This document shows positions 27,388 through 35,502 of a DNA stretch of 64,000 nt, in pieces. This DNA is from Mycobacterium sp. AZCC_0083. GTDB lineage: Bacteria; Actinomycetota; Actinomycetes; Mycobacteriales; Mycobacteriaceae. A program made the translations under genes and the position numbers. Numbering within the stretch: position 1 is the first letter of the stretch; every line of letters begins with the position of its first letter. Under the pieces are notes generated by a model. The model had not been told where the DNA came from. It saw nothing but the letters and a program-made list of their open reading frames with translations, and ran no database searches. The stretch lies in assembly GCF_014202335.1 (NCBI RefSeq), contig NZ_JACHGP010000004.1, forward strand, positions 264,024-328,023. Reading direction: 5' to 3'.

Positions 27388-28000
27388 CCTCCCAGCCGGC
27401 TATCGTCGGCCGCTGCCCGCGCAGCGGCCGAGCGGGCTGCAGAGTCGACGCGTCCGGGCCGGCACCGAGTTGTGGCGCGTGGAGGCCACCCATCCCTCGG
27501 AATGGACGTGGAAGGGGTTCGCGGATCCGCGTTACCGGTTCGATCCGGTGTCGGGTGGATTCCGGACGCGGTATGCGGCAACCCGACTCGTCGGTGCATT
27601 CCGCGAGCGCTACCGCGCCACGGGCTCGGTCGTGCCAACGGACCACGCCGGTCAACGTCTCATCCGGCTGGTGAGCACACGGTCGCTGCGGCTCCTCGAC
27701 CTGCGCACCGAGCGCAATCTCGATGCGCTCCACGTCGACGACCAGATCAGCACTGGCCAACACGAGGCGGTGTGGAACACATGCCAGCACCTCGCCGATG
27801 CGGCCCGCCGATGGTGGCCCGACCTCGACGCGATCGTCTACCGATCCCGGACGACGCCGAGCACCTCGGCGAACTACGCCTTCTTCGGCATCGACGGGTT
27901 CATGCACGACTGGTGGCCTCTCGCGGAGCGCAGCGACGTCCTGATCGATCTGGTGTTGCGCGAGGGCTTCACCGTGGACTGGGACATCGGCCCGCGATGA
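27380..28000 (+). CDS. RES-domain toxin (NAD+-degrading family)
   Basis: A 206-residue toxin with the Arg-Glu-Ser signature that names the family: R33 in LWRVE, E76 in GAFRERYR and S156 in VYRSR. The DPVSGGFRTRY block lies between the first two. RES toxins such as M. tuberculosis MbcT (Rv1989c) kill or arrest cells by breaking down NAD+, and all three signature residues are intact here. The start is the GTG at 27380 overlapping the antitoxin TGA, giving coupled translation. With the amidohydrolase it forms the insertion separating the Rv0910-like and Rv0911-like genes. Confidence 0.9.
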   Translation: MPDLPAGYRRPLPAQRPSGLQSRRVRAGTELWRVEATHPSEWTWKGFADPRYRFDPVSGGFRTRYAATRLVGAFRERYRATGSVVPTDHAGQRLIRLVSTRSLRLLDLRTERNLDALHVDDQISTGQHEAVWNTCQHLADAARRWWPDLDAIVYRSRTTPSTSANYAFFGIDGFMHDWWPLAERSDVLIDLVLREGFTVDWDIGPR

Positions 28001-28057
28001 GTTTTCTGGGCGGGCCCGGTCGATACCAGTGACCGACCCGCCGACCAAGGAGACCTC

Positions 28058-28828
28058 ATGGCCAACCGCACCGTCGCCCCGCTGGGCGCGCCCACCTGGA
28101 TCGACCTGCTGACGTCCGACCTGGACCGCGCCAAGGACTTCTACGGCACGTTGTTCGGTTGGACGTTTGAATCCGCAGGACCCGAATACGGCGGCTACGT
28201 CACTGCGTCCAAGGACGGCCGACCCGTAGCCGGATTGATGGGCAATGATCCGCAATTCCGGACACCCGACGGCTGGACCACCTACCTCCACTCCGCCGAC
28301 GTCGACGCGACGATCGCGGCCGCCGTCAACGCAGGCGGCAGCTCGTGCGGCGAACCCATGGACATTCCGGCCAAGGGCAGGATGGCCACGCTGAACGATC
28401 CCACCGGTGCGTTCTTCGGGCTCTGGCAGCCCAATGGCCACAACGGCTTCGAGGTCGTCAACGAGACGGGTGCCCCGGTCTGGCATCAGCTCACCACCAG
28501 CGACTTCGCCCGCGCCATCGACTTCTACGCGAAGGTCTTCGGTTGGCAGATCCAGGTCGAGGCGGACACCCCCGAATTCCGCTACAGCAACGCGATTTTC
28601 GATGGTGAGCCGTTGCTCGGCGTGATGGACGGATCGGTCTTCCCCGAGGTCGGGCCGTCGAGCTGGGCGGTCTTCCTCGGCGCCGACGACGTCGACAAGA
28701 CGGTCGAGCTGATCACCGACTACGGCGGCAGCGTGGTCCGCGGCGCGGAGGACACCCCGTACGGCCGCCTCGCCGCGGTCACCGATCCGACGGGTGCGGG
28801 CTTCAACCTGTCGTCGCTGCAGGGCTGA
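28058..28828 (+). CDS. Double-domain VOC protein, Rv0911-like
   Basis: A 256-residue protein with two VOC repeats, each starting W-x-D/Q-L-x(3)-D (TWIDLLTSDLDRAKDFYG and WHQLTTSDFARAIDFYAKV) and each ending in a D-P-T-G-A-x-F motif. Length and position after the Rv0909/Rv0910-like pair suggest the orthologue of M. tuberculosis Rv0911. The substrate is unknown; such double-VOC proteins are often linked to small-molecule binding or resistance. The ATG at 28058 follows AAGGAGA. Its 3' end overlaps the convergent decarboxylase gene by 26 bp. Confidence 0.9.
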   Translation: MANRTVAPLGAPTWIDLLTSDLDRAKDFYGTLFGWTFESAGPEYGGYVTASKDGRPVAGLMGNDPQFRTPDGWTTYLHSADVDATIAAAVNAGGSSCGEPMDIPAKGRMATLNDPTGAFFGLWQPNGHNGFEVVNETGAPVWHQLTTSDFARAIDFYAKVFGWQIQVEADTPEFRYSNAIFDGEPLLGVMDGSVFPEVGPSSWAVFLGADDVDKTVELITDYGGSVVRGAEDTPYGRLAAVTDPTGAGFNLSSLQG

Positions 28829-30419
28829 CGGCGCCACCCGGCGCGACGTCGACGATGACCATGTGCGGCCCGTTGGCCGCGGCGAATGCTTCCTTCACCG
28901 CAACGGCCAATTCGTCGGCGCGCCCGGTTCGCACGGCGGGGATGCCGTAGCCCTTGGCCAGCGCTTCGTAATCGAGGTAGTCGAGGTCGAGACCCGGCAC
29001 ACCGGTGGTGGTCAGGTAGTCGCCAAAACCCTTGAGGATTCCGTATTCGCGGTTGACCAGGATCAGAAACGTGACGGGAAGTCGGCGGCTGGCCGCGGTG
29101 TACAACCCTTGGATGCCGTACTGCGCGCCGCCGTCGCCGCTGACTGCCAGCACCGGCCGCTCGGGTTGGGCGAGCTGGGCACCCACTGCGGCGGGGATGG
29201 CGAACCCGAGGCCGCCTGCGGCGCAGAAGAAGAACGAACCCGAACGGCGAAACTTCATCCGGTCCCACATGGCGGCAGCACCGTTCATCGATTCGGTCAC
29301 GACGATGCCGTCGTGACCGAACTGCGGTCCAACGATGTCATAGACCTGGGATGCGGTGAGCGTGTCGACTGCGGGCGGAATCTCGAGCGGTGCACGCGGT
29401 GCTGGCGCGGGCCTGTTGGTCTGCGGTAGGAGCTCCAGCAGACCCTGCAAGGCAAGGGCAGGGTCGGCGACCACCGCGTCGCCGAGCGGCGCACGTGCCG
29501 CGGCATCCGGATCGTCCGTAATCGCAACGAGTTCGGCGCCGGGACCTAGGTAGCTGCCCGGGGCGTAGGGGTAGTACTGAAACACCGGTGCCCCGGCAAC
29601 AAGGATCAGGTCGTGCCCGGCGAGCGACTCGGACAGCCACGCGATGCCCGCGGGGAGGCTGCCCCGGAAGTGTGCGTGGTCGGTGGGAAACCCGACCCGC
29701 GAGGCGTTCGGGGCGAGCCACACCGGCAGGTTCTGCCGTTCGGCCAGCGCGACGCTTGCCTCGAACCCGCCCGGCGCCGCGTCCAACCCCGCGCCCACCA
29801 CCAACACCGGATTGCGGGCGGCAGCAAGGCGTTTCGCGAGCGCGTTGAGCTCGACGGGGGCGGGGACGGACCGGCCGGTTAGTCGGCGCGCCGCCAGCAG
29901 TTCCGTGGTGCCGGCTTCCGCGGGCTGCTCGAAGTCGTCCATCGGCAGAGACACGAATACCGGCCCCGCCGGCGGTAGTGCCGCGTAGCGGAATGCCCGA
30001 GCGAGCGCAGCGGGCACGTCCTGGGCACGGGGCGGCTCGAACGCCCACTTGACCGCAGGCCTTGGCAGCATTGTCGGATCGGGGTTGGCCAGCAGTGGTT
30101 GCATCGTCAACGTCGCGCGCACCTGTTGGCCCGCGGTGATGACCAACGGGCTGTGTGCGCTCGCGGCGTTGATGATCGCCCCCATCGCGTTGCCGAGGCC
30201 CACCGCGGTATGCAGGTTCACCAGCGTGGGTTCGCCGGTCAGCTGGGCGTAGGCGTCGGCCATGCCGACCACCGAGCCCTCGTGCAAGCCGAGAACGTAG
30301 TCGATGTCGTCGGGAAAGTTGGCCAGGAACGGCATCTCGGTTGACCCCGGGTTGCCGAACACCTTGCGCACGCCCAGCGCGCGCAGCAATCCCCAGGTGG
30401 CTTGGTGAACAGTGGGCAT
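28803..30419 (-). CDS. ThDP-dependent benzoylformate-decarboxylase-like enzyme
   Basis: A 538-residue thiamine-diphosphate enzyme closest in pattern to Pseudomonas benzoylformate decarboxylase (MdlC). E47 (GLHEGS), S26 (GNPGSTE) and H70 (VNLHTAVGLGNAMG) fall at the same numbers as in MdlC. The ThDP/Mg motif is VSGDGGAQYGIQ. MdlC's second catalytic histidine (H281, in a FRYHQY context) is replaced by Y283 (FQYYPY), so the reaction may differ from simple decarboxylation of benzoylformate. It is the last gene of a minus-strand set with a flavin hydroxylase, cupin, aldolase and HbpS-like protein, suggesting keto-acid or aromatic catabolism. Confidence 0.87.
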   Translation of the reverse strand: MPTVHQATWGLLRALGVRKVFGNPGSTEMPFLANFPDDIDYVLGLHEGSVVGMADAYAQLTGEPTLVNLHTAVGLGNAMGAIINAASAHSPLVITAGQQVRATLTMQPLLANPDPTMLPRPAVKWAFEPPRAQDVPAALARAFRYAALPPAGPVFVSLPMDDFEQPAEAGTTELLAARRLTGRSVPAPVELNALAKRLAAARNPVLVVGAGLDAAPGGFEASVALAERQNLPVWLAPNASRVGFPTDHAHFRGSLPAGIAWLSESLAGHDLILVAGAPVFQYYPYAPGSYLGPGAELVAITDDPDAAARAPLGDAVVADPALALQGLLELLPQTNRPAPAPRAPLEIPPAVDTLTASQVYDIVGPQFGHDGIVVTESMNGAAAMWDRMKFRRSGSFFFCAAGGLGFAIPAAVGAQLAQPERPVLAVSGDGGAQYGIQGLYTAASRRLPVTFLILVNREYGILKGFGDYLTTTGVPGLDLDYLDYEALAKGYGIPAVRTGRADELAVAVKEAFAAANGPHMVIVDVAPGGAVSPAATTG

Positions 30420-30439
30420 GGCGAATCACTGCCTTCGAT

Positions 30440-32035
30440 CTAGGTTTTCGGTTCGAGTGCGCGTGCTCGGGCGGTGTGCACCACCAGTGCCGGATCCGGG
30501 TGGGTGGACTGGGCTCGCCAGCAGATCACGCCGTCCGGCCGGATGAGTAGGCCTGCGGTTGCGGGCGCGGGAAAGATCCGGTCCCATGTGTTGTGGTCGG
30601 CTATTTCTTGGCGGCGGATCTCACGCAGCCGCACGCCAGAGACCGGATGTGCTCGCAATGTGGAGGCATAGCAGCTGGCATCAGGGGTGAGGAAGGTGAA
30701 CGCGCCCGGATCCAGCAGGTCCAGCGTGCTCGAAATCGCCCCTTTGAGTGGGATGTGAGGGGCGCGGGTGCCGGGCTGTCCGCTAGGTTGGGCCGGGTCT
30801 TCCACGGGCAGTTCGGGATCGAATCCTTCTGCTGTGGCCATGGGGTAGCGAAATCCCAGTGTGATCGGATTGGGGTCGAACTGGTCGAACTGCCGGAAGA
30901 ATTCGCCGATCCCGTCCCCGGCGCGCAGCATGACGTGTTTGAGGGTGAACTCCGTGATCGGTTGGCGTTCGGACTGGTAGGTGTCCAGCAATGTGTCTTC
31001 GGCGTCGCCCGAACAGACAGCGGCCAGTTTCCAGGCCAGGTTGTGCGCATCGGCGATTCCGGTGTTGCCGCCGAATCCGCCGTAGGGCGGCATGAGATGG
31101 GCTGCGTCGCCGACCAGGAAGATGCGACCGGCGCGGTAGTGGTCGGCGACGAAGGCCCCGGTGCTCCAGGTCATCGCGCTGTGAACCGCAACGTCGAGGT
31201 CGGCTACACCAACCACGGACCGGATCATCGGAATCGCCTCGGTGGCAACAGCAGTCGGATCAATGGAATCCAAGTCGGCCCTTGGGGTCAGGGCGAACCA
31301 GTTGTGGTCGCGAGCGTCGCTACGAGTGAACAACAGGGCACCCTCGGCCGGGGCGACCATTGCGCTGATCCGCCGTCCCCTCAGTGCCGACTCGAGGTCG
31401 GCGTCGAACAACACGCTCAGACCTTTTCCCGGTATGGGTCGGCCGTGGCGTCCGATACCGAGGCTGGCCCGGATCGTGCCCTTGGCCCCGTCGGCGGCCA
31501 CCAGATAGCGGGCGGTGATCCGACTCGGTGGCGCGGCCGGCGCGGGCGTGCCGACATGGGATGACGACCACACCACGTCGGCGGTGACGGTGGAGTCGTG
31601 CTGCTCGATGTCGACGGCGGTGCAGCCGTAGAACAGTAGGGCGCCCAACTCGATGCTGCGTTGCAACAGAATGGGTTCCATTCGGTCCTGGTCACATGCG
31701 TAGTGCGTGGTGGGGCTCAGCCGGTTCTGGCGGGCGAGCGTGAGTGGTAGATGTACCCGCTCGTACTCACCGGAGAGACTGTCGCCGATCGCAACACCGA
31801 AATGGTTCTCGCCCGCGGCGCGTACCGCTTCTTCGATTCCGGCGGACCGATACAACTCCATCGTTCGGGCGCTGACACCGCGCAACTTGGGATGGCTCGA
31901 GGTCGAGGCGTGCCGCTCGACCAACCACACACGTAATCCCTGTTGCGCCAGGAACATCGAAGCGGCCAAACCGACGAGACCGCCACCGACGACCAGAACG
32001 TCACAATCGCACGTGTCGACCGCCAATTCCGACAT
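30440..32035 (-). CDS. FAD-dependent aromatic hydroxylase
   Basis: Group A flavin monooxygenase of 531 residues. It has the N-terminal dinucleotide motif DVLVVGGGLVGLAASMFLA, the substrate-side HPKLRGVSARTMELYR segment, the motif VAADGAKGTIR, and LVGDAAHLMPPYGGFGGNTG for the FAD ribityl chain. A thioredoxin-like C-terminal region of about 120 residues is present, as in MhpA/PheA-type phenol hydroxylases. It uses NAD(P)H and O2. It lies 20 bp upstream of the decarboxylase-like gene and 7 bp downstream of the cupin gene, so it is co-transcribed with both. The specific aromatic substrate cannot be read from the sequence. Confidence 0.92.
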   Translation of the reverse strand: MSELAVDTCDCDVLVVGGGLVGLAASMFLAQQGLRVWLVERHASTSSHPKLRGVSARTMELYRSAGIEEAVRAAGENHFGVAIGDSLSGEYERVHLPLTLARQNRLSPTTHYACDQDRMEPILLQRSIELGALLFYGCTAVDIEQHDSTVTADVVWSSSHVGTPAPAAPPSRITARYLVAADGAKGTIRASLGIGRHGRPIPGKGLSVLFDADLESALRGRRISAMVAPAEGALLFTRSDARDHNWFALTPRADLDSIDPTAVATEAIPMIRSVVGVADLDVAVHSAMTWSTGAFVADHYRAGRIFLVGDAAHLMPPYGGFGGNTGIADAHNLAWKLAAVCSGDAEDTLLDTYQSERQPITEFTLKHVMLRAGDGIGEFFRQFDQFDPNPITLGFRYPMATAEGFDPELPVEDPAQPSGQPGTRAPHIPLKGAISSTLDLLDPGAFTFLTPDASCYASTLRAHPVSGVRLREIRRQEIADHNTWDRIFPAPATAGLLIRPDGVICWRAQSTHPDPALVVHTARARALEPKT

Positions 32036-32042
32036 TGCTTGC

Positions 32043-32597
32043 TCAGCCTCCGCTCGGAGGGGTGGCGTCGGTCATGGTGCCGACGAGCAGGCAGGGCGCA
32101 TTCGACCGGTTGCTCCAGGCGTGATTGGTGCCGCGGATGATCACGGTGTCGCCGGGCCGCATCAGCGTCTCATCGGTGTCGGTGACCAGAAAGATCTCGC
32201 CCCGGACGCAGGTGAGGCAGTCGAGGGTGTCGGTGCGGTGCATGCTCGGATGCCGGGCGAGATCGGTTTGGCTCGGCCGGTGCTTTTGATGCACCTCGTC
32301 ATTGAGTTCGGCGAGGACACGGCGGTGTTCGACTTCGTCGGTGTCGTCCGGCGGGATTTCCAGTGCCCGGCAGATCATGCCGTTGGGGAAAGGTTCGCGG
32401 CTGGCGCCGAGACCCTCCGTCTGCGATCGGTCGCCGTCAATGCTGTTGTCCACCGGCGTCTCTTGAGTCGCCCACAGCGTGGCGCGCCAGTAGAACCCCT
32501 CGCGGGACTGGACATTGGTCAGACCGTGTTGCAGTACCGCTGAGCGGCCTTCGGCGTTGGGCCCGACCACGAACCGGTTCAAACGAGTAGCCGTCAT
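32043..32597 (-). CDS. Cupin-domain protein of the aromatic cluster
   Basis: A 184-residue protein with a C-terminal cupin barrel: HRTDTLDCLTCVRGEIFLV, then the LMRPGDTVIIRGTNHAWSN block with the second histidine motif. The N-terminal ~90 residues are specific to this group. The start is the ATG at 32597, with GAAGGGA upstream; an ATG at 32618 is an alternative. It could be a metal-dependent oxygenase, isomerase or ligand sensor. Co-transcription with a flavin hydroxylase and an HpcH/HpaI aldolase supports a catabolic role. Confidence 0.82.
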   Translation of the reverse strand: MTATRLNRFVVGPNAEGRSAVLQHGLTNVQSREGFYWRATLWATQETPVDNSIDGDRSQTEGLGASREPFPNGMICRALEIPPDDTDEVEHRRVLAELNDEVHQKHRPSQTDLARHPSMHRTDTLDCLTCVRGEIFLVTDTDETLMRPGDTVIIRGTNHAWSNRSNAPCLLVGTMTDATPPSGG

Positions 32598-32631
32598 TCC
32601 ACTGTTCCCTTCAATCATTCCGATCGCGTTC

Positions 32632-33486
32632 TCACGCACTGAGATGGGGCGCGAAGTCTGGTGTTGGGGTAACGGGGCGGGTGTAGGCGGTGCCTTGCAC
32701 TGAGTCGCCGGCGATGCGGACGGTGTGCTCGCAGAACCGCCGGAATCCCATGACGTCCAGGCCGAGGCAGAACACCTTGACGCCGTCTTCCAGTGCGGAT
32801 TTACAGCCGTCGACACTGGGATCGAGTACCGGGCCGCCCATCACCGCGACGCCGTGCCGGTCGGCGGCGGCCTGGACCTTCAGGTACGCCTCACGGATCT
32901 TGGGGCTGTCGGTCATGTTGTTGCCCTCGCCGATGGCGTAGGCGAGATCGCCGGGACCGAAGGCCAGCACGTGGACTTGGTTCAATGCGCAGATCTCATC
33001 GATGTTGTCCACGGCGTCGGGGTTCTCGATGAGCGGGACGACGAGGAAGTTGCGATTGTTCCATTCGGCGTAGTCGACGAAGGTGCGGTAGGAGTACCTC
33101 GCGGCGCGGGTGGCCGGGCAGATGCCGCGGTTGCCCAACGGCGGAAAGAGTGCGGCGTCGAGGACCTGGCGGACATCGTCGGCCGATTTGACCTCCGGCA
33201 CGAACACGCCCTGCGCGCCGGCTTCCATCGCGCGTCGGATGGCGGTTTCATCCGTACAACTCGGCACGCGGACCAGCGGCACCAAGCCGACGATGTCCGC
33301 GGCCAGGACCGCTTCCTCAATGGCACGGGGGTTCGTCGGGGAATGCTCGGTGTCGAGCATGACGAAGTCGAAGCCGGTCAGCCCCAGGACTTCGATCAAC
33401 GCGCGATCGCCGGTAAAACACTGCATTCCCAACGGAATCTGGCTCTGCTGGATCATCGCGAGCAGTCGGTTGTCGGTATCGAACAT
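32632..33486 (-). CDS. HpcH/HpaI-family aldolase
   Basis: A 284-residue class II pyruvate aldolase-family protein. Conserved blocks are LGMQCFTGDRALIEVLGL, the DTEHSP motif (about residues 46-51), GAQGVFVPEVKSADDVR with the metal-site glutamate, PLIENPDAVDNIDEI and LAFGPGDLAYAIG. It cleaves or forms hydroxy-keto acids to release pyruvate or a related unit. The ATG at 33486 follows AAAGG. In an operon with a hydroxylase, a cupin and a ThDP enzyme it probably acts late in an aromatic ring-cleavage pathway (inferred). Confidence 0.9.
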   Translation of the reverse strand: MFDTDNRLLAMIQQSQIPLGMQCFTGDRALIEVLGLTGFDFVMLDTEHSPTNPRAIEEAVLAADIVGLVPLVRVPSCTDETAIRRAMEAGAQGVFVPEVKSADDVRQVLDAALFPPLGNRGICPATRAARYSYRTFVDYAEWNNRNFLVVPLIENPDAVDNIDEICALNQVHVLAFGPGDLAYAIGEGNNMTDSPKIREAYLKVQAAADRHGVAVMGGPVLDPSVDGCKSALEDGVKVFCLGLDVMGFRRFCEHTVRIAGDSVQGTAYTRPVTPTPDFAPHLSA

Positions 33487-33523
33487 GGTTGGTGAGCCTT
33501 TCAGTTGCGGGGTTGGTGACAGA

Positions 33524-33973
33524 TCAGGCGCCGGGATCGGCTCGCAGCTCACAGGCTGTGATGCCGTGGATGGCGCAGGCTTCGTCGTCGTCGGGTAGGT
33601 GACCGCTCACCCCGACCGCACCGATGACGGCATCGTTGTCGTCGCGGATGAGCACCCCGCCAGGGACGGGCACTAGGTTGCCCTCGGCCAGCGACACAAG
33701 GGAGTTGACGAAGGCGGGGTTGGACGCTGCGCGCCCGGCCAGGCTGCGGCTGCCCACCCCCATGTTCAGTGCCCCGAGTGCTTTCCCGCGGGCGATGCGT
33801 TCCCGCAGGAGGCTCGAGCCGTCTTCTCCCGCGAAGGCCACCAACCGGCCGGCGGCATCCAGTACGGCCACCGTCATCGGCGGGAAATCGGTGTTGCGTG
33901 CGTGGTTGAGCGCGCGGTCCACGATCGTGCGGGCGCGCACCAGGTCGATCAACATAGCCGTCGCGGGTGGCAT
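33524..33973 (-). CDS. HbpS/GlcG-family (heme-binding-like) protein
   Basis: A 149-residue protein of the GlcG/HbpS fold: MLIDLVRARTIVDRALNHAR, then VAVLDAAGRLVAFAGEDG, GKALGALNMGVGSRSL, the GGVLIRDDNDAVIGAVGVSG block and a C-terminal helix. The start is the ATG at 33973, with GGGAGGA just upstream. These proteins are often encoded in catabolic operons, and their enzymatic role is seldom known. It is the first gene of the minus-strand aromatic cluster and is divergent from TetR across a region with two repeated operator-like motifs. Confidence 0.86.
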   Translation of the reverse strand: MPPATAMLIDLVRARTIVDRALNHARNTDFPPMTVAVLDAAGRLVAFAGEDGSSLLRERIARGKALGALNMGVGSRSLAGRAASNPAFVNSLVSLAEGNLVPVPGGVLIRDDNDAVIGAVGVSGHLPDDDEACAIHGITACELRADPGA

Positions 33974-33992
33974 TCGTCCTCCCAAACAAACA

Positions 33993-34060
33993 TGAACGTG
34001 TTCATTTAAAGACGAAAGTACGCCGGATAAATCTATAGCGCAAGTGATCGTGTTCGTTTA
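33993..34060. promoter_or_regulatory. Two TetR-type operator copies TGAACGTGTTCATTTA
   Basis: TGAACGTGTTCATTTA (33993-34008) and TGATCGTGTTCGTTTA (34045-34060) lie 52 bp apart in the divergent HbpS-like/TetR region. They differ at two positions. The first contains the dyad ATGAAC-GT-GTTCAT (33992-34005). Each copy lies close to one of the two divergent starts, so one repressor could control both directions. Confidence 0.7.
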
Positions 34061-34070
34061 GTATGGATCC

Positions 34071-34718
34071 GTGCCCAAACTCAGCGAGCAGACGCGCGCG
34101 CAGCGCCGCCAGCACATCCTCACGAGTGCATGGACGTGCTTCTCACGCGGCGGCTTTCACACCACCTCGATGGACCAGGTGATCGCTGCGACGGGGATGT
34201 CCGCCCGGGCGGTCTACCGCTACTTCGGCAGCAAAGAGGAGATCATCCACGCCAGCGCCGAGGAAGGAGTGGTGCGGGTGCGGGGCATTTTCCTAGGGCT
34301 ACTCGACCGCGACCCGGTCCCTACTCCCGCCGAAACGGTGACCCAGCTGGTCGCCGAACTGCGCAGCAGGACGAACAACCCCGACTACGACATGACCCGC
34401 CTCGCGCTGCAGACCTGGGCAGAGGCGCTGCGAGATCCCGTACTCCACGAACGTACCCGTGGGCTCTACCTCGAAACCCTCGGACACATCGCAGAACTGG
34501 CTGGCCGGTGGCGCGACGAGGGCTACATCCCTCCCAACTCGGATACCAACGCGGTTGCCGCGACCCTGTTTTCGCTCATGCACGGTCTGATCGTGATGCA
34601 CCATCTCGTTGACGACGTACCGGCCGATGCCCTGCGCAACGGGCTTTCGCTACTCGGCGCGGCCGTCGTCGGCCCCTACGCATTGCCCGCCTCAACGCCA
34701 CAGGATGCCCAACCATGA
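34071..34718 (+). CDS. TetR-family regulator of the aromatic cluster
   Basis: A 215-residue TetR protein with an N-terminal helix-turn-helix (about residues 10-55; ATGMSARAVYRYFGSKEEII is the recognition helix and following turn) and a C-terminal ligand-binding domain of about 150 residues. The GTG at 34071 is 10 bp after the second operator copy. It overlaps the dienelactone hydrolase start in an ATGA at 34715-34718. It probably controls both the divergent aromatic operon and its own operon. Confidence 0.93.
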   Translation: MPKLSEQTRAQRRQHILTSAWTCFSRGGFHTTSMDQVIAATGMSARAVYRYFGSKEEIIHASAEEGVVRVRGIFLGLLDRDPVPTPAETVTQLVAELRSRTNNPDYDMTRLALQTWAEALRDPVLHERTRGLYLETLGHIAELAGRWRDEGYIPPNSDTNAVAATLFSLMHGLIVMHHLVDDVPADALRNGLSLLGAAVVGPYALPASTPQDAQP

Positions 34719-35437
34719 CCGACATCGACCTCTCCAATTTCGCCGCTGTCCGCGACGGGTCCCAGCCGCTTCGTGGCTACCTGGCCAGTCCAGTGGGCAC
34801 CGGCCCGTGGCCGGCCGTGGTGATGATCCACGAGATCTTCGGCCTCGACGATGTCATGCGCGGTCACGCCGACCGGCTCGCCGGTTTCGGCTACCTCACC
34901 CTGGCCGTCGACCTGTTCAGCGCGGGTAGCACAGCACGATGCCTGGTCGCCACGATGACCGCCATGATCCGTGGGCGCGGCCGCGCGTTCGCAGACATCT
35001 CGGCCGGCCACGACTACCTGGCTGGTTCTCCCGAGTGCACCGGCAAGATAGGCGTCATCGGCTTCTGCATCGGAGGAGGCTTCGCGCTCCTCACCGCGAA
35101 CAACGGATTTGATGCGGCTGCAGTCAATTACGGTCAGCTACCGCGTCACCTCGACGAAGCGGTGGCAGGCGCCTGCCCGATCGTCGGAAACTACGGTGGC
35201 CGCGACCCCTCGCTTCGAGGTGCCGCCCGCCGGCTCGATGCAGCCCTCGACAACGCAGGCGTGACGCACGACGTCAAGGAATACCCCGCCGCCAGCCACG
35301 CCTTCCTCAACGACGCCGAGGCAGGCCCCCGCGTGCTTCGTCCCCTCCTGCGGGTAGCTGGCATCGGCCCCGAACCCGAATCGGCCACGGATGCGTGGAA
35401 CCGGATCGAAAGGTTCTTCGCCACCCACCTACGCTGA
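34715..35437 (+). CDS. Dienelactone-hydrolase-family protein
   Basis: A 240-residue alpha/beta hydrolase of the DLH family with a Cys-Asp-His triad: C118 in GFCIGGGF, D164 in NYGGRDPS and H195 in ASHAFLND. The N-terminal VVMIHEIFGLDD motif with the conserved Glu is also present. DLH enzymes open dienelactones formed in chlorinated or hydroxylated aromatic breakdown, which fits the adjacent hydroxylase/aldolase cluster. It is co-translated with the TetR gene (ATGA overlap). Confidence 0.92.
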   Translation: MTDIDLSNFAAVRDGSQPLRGYLASPVGTGPWPAVVMIHEIFGLDDVMRGHADRLAGFGYLTLAVDLFSAGSTARCLVATMTAMIRGRGRAFADISAGHDYLAGSPECTGKIGVIGFCIGGGFALLTANNGFDAAAVNYGQLPRHLDEAVAGACPIVGNYGGRDPSLRGAARRLDAALDNAGVTHDVKEYPAASHAFLNDAEAGPRVLRPLLRVAGIGPEPESATDAWNRIERFFATHLR

Positions 35438-35502
35438 CGTAGACTGCGCTTGTTGCGGCCGTAAACCATTCTCACGCTACGAATTTCGTGATTGATCCAG
35501 AC

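Noticed and set aside
33992..34005. KstR (cholesterol regulon) binding site
   Set aside because: It contains AAC-N2-GTT but the outer T and A positions of the KstR consensus do not match, and the neighbouring genes are not steroid catabolic genes.
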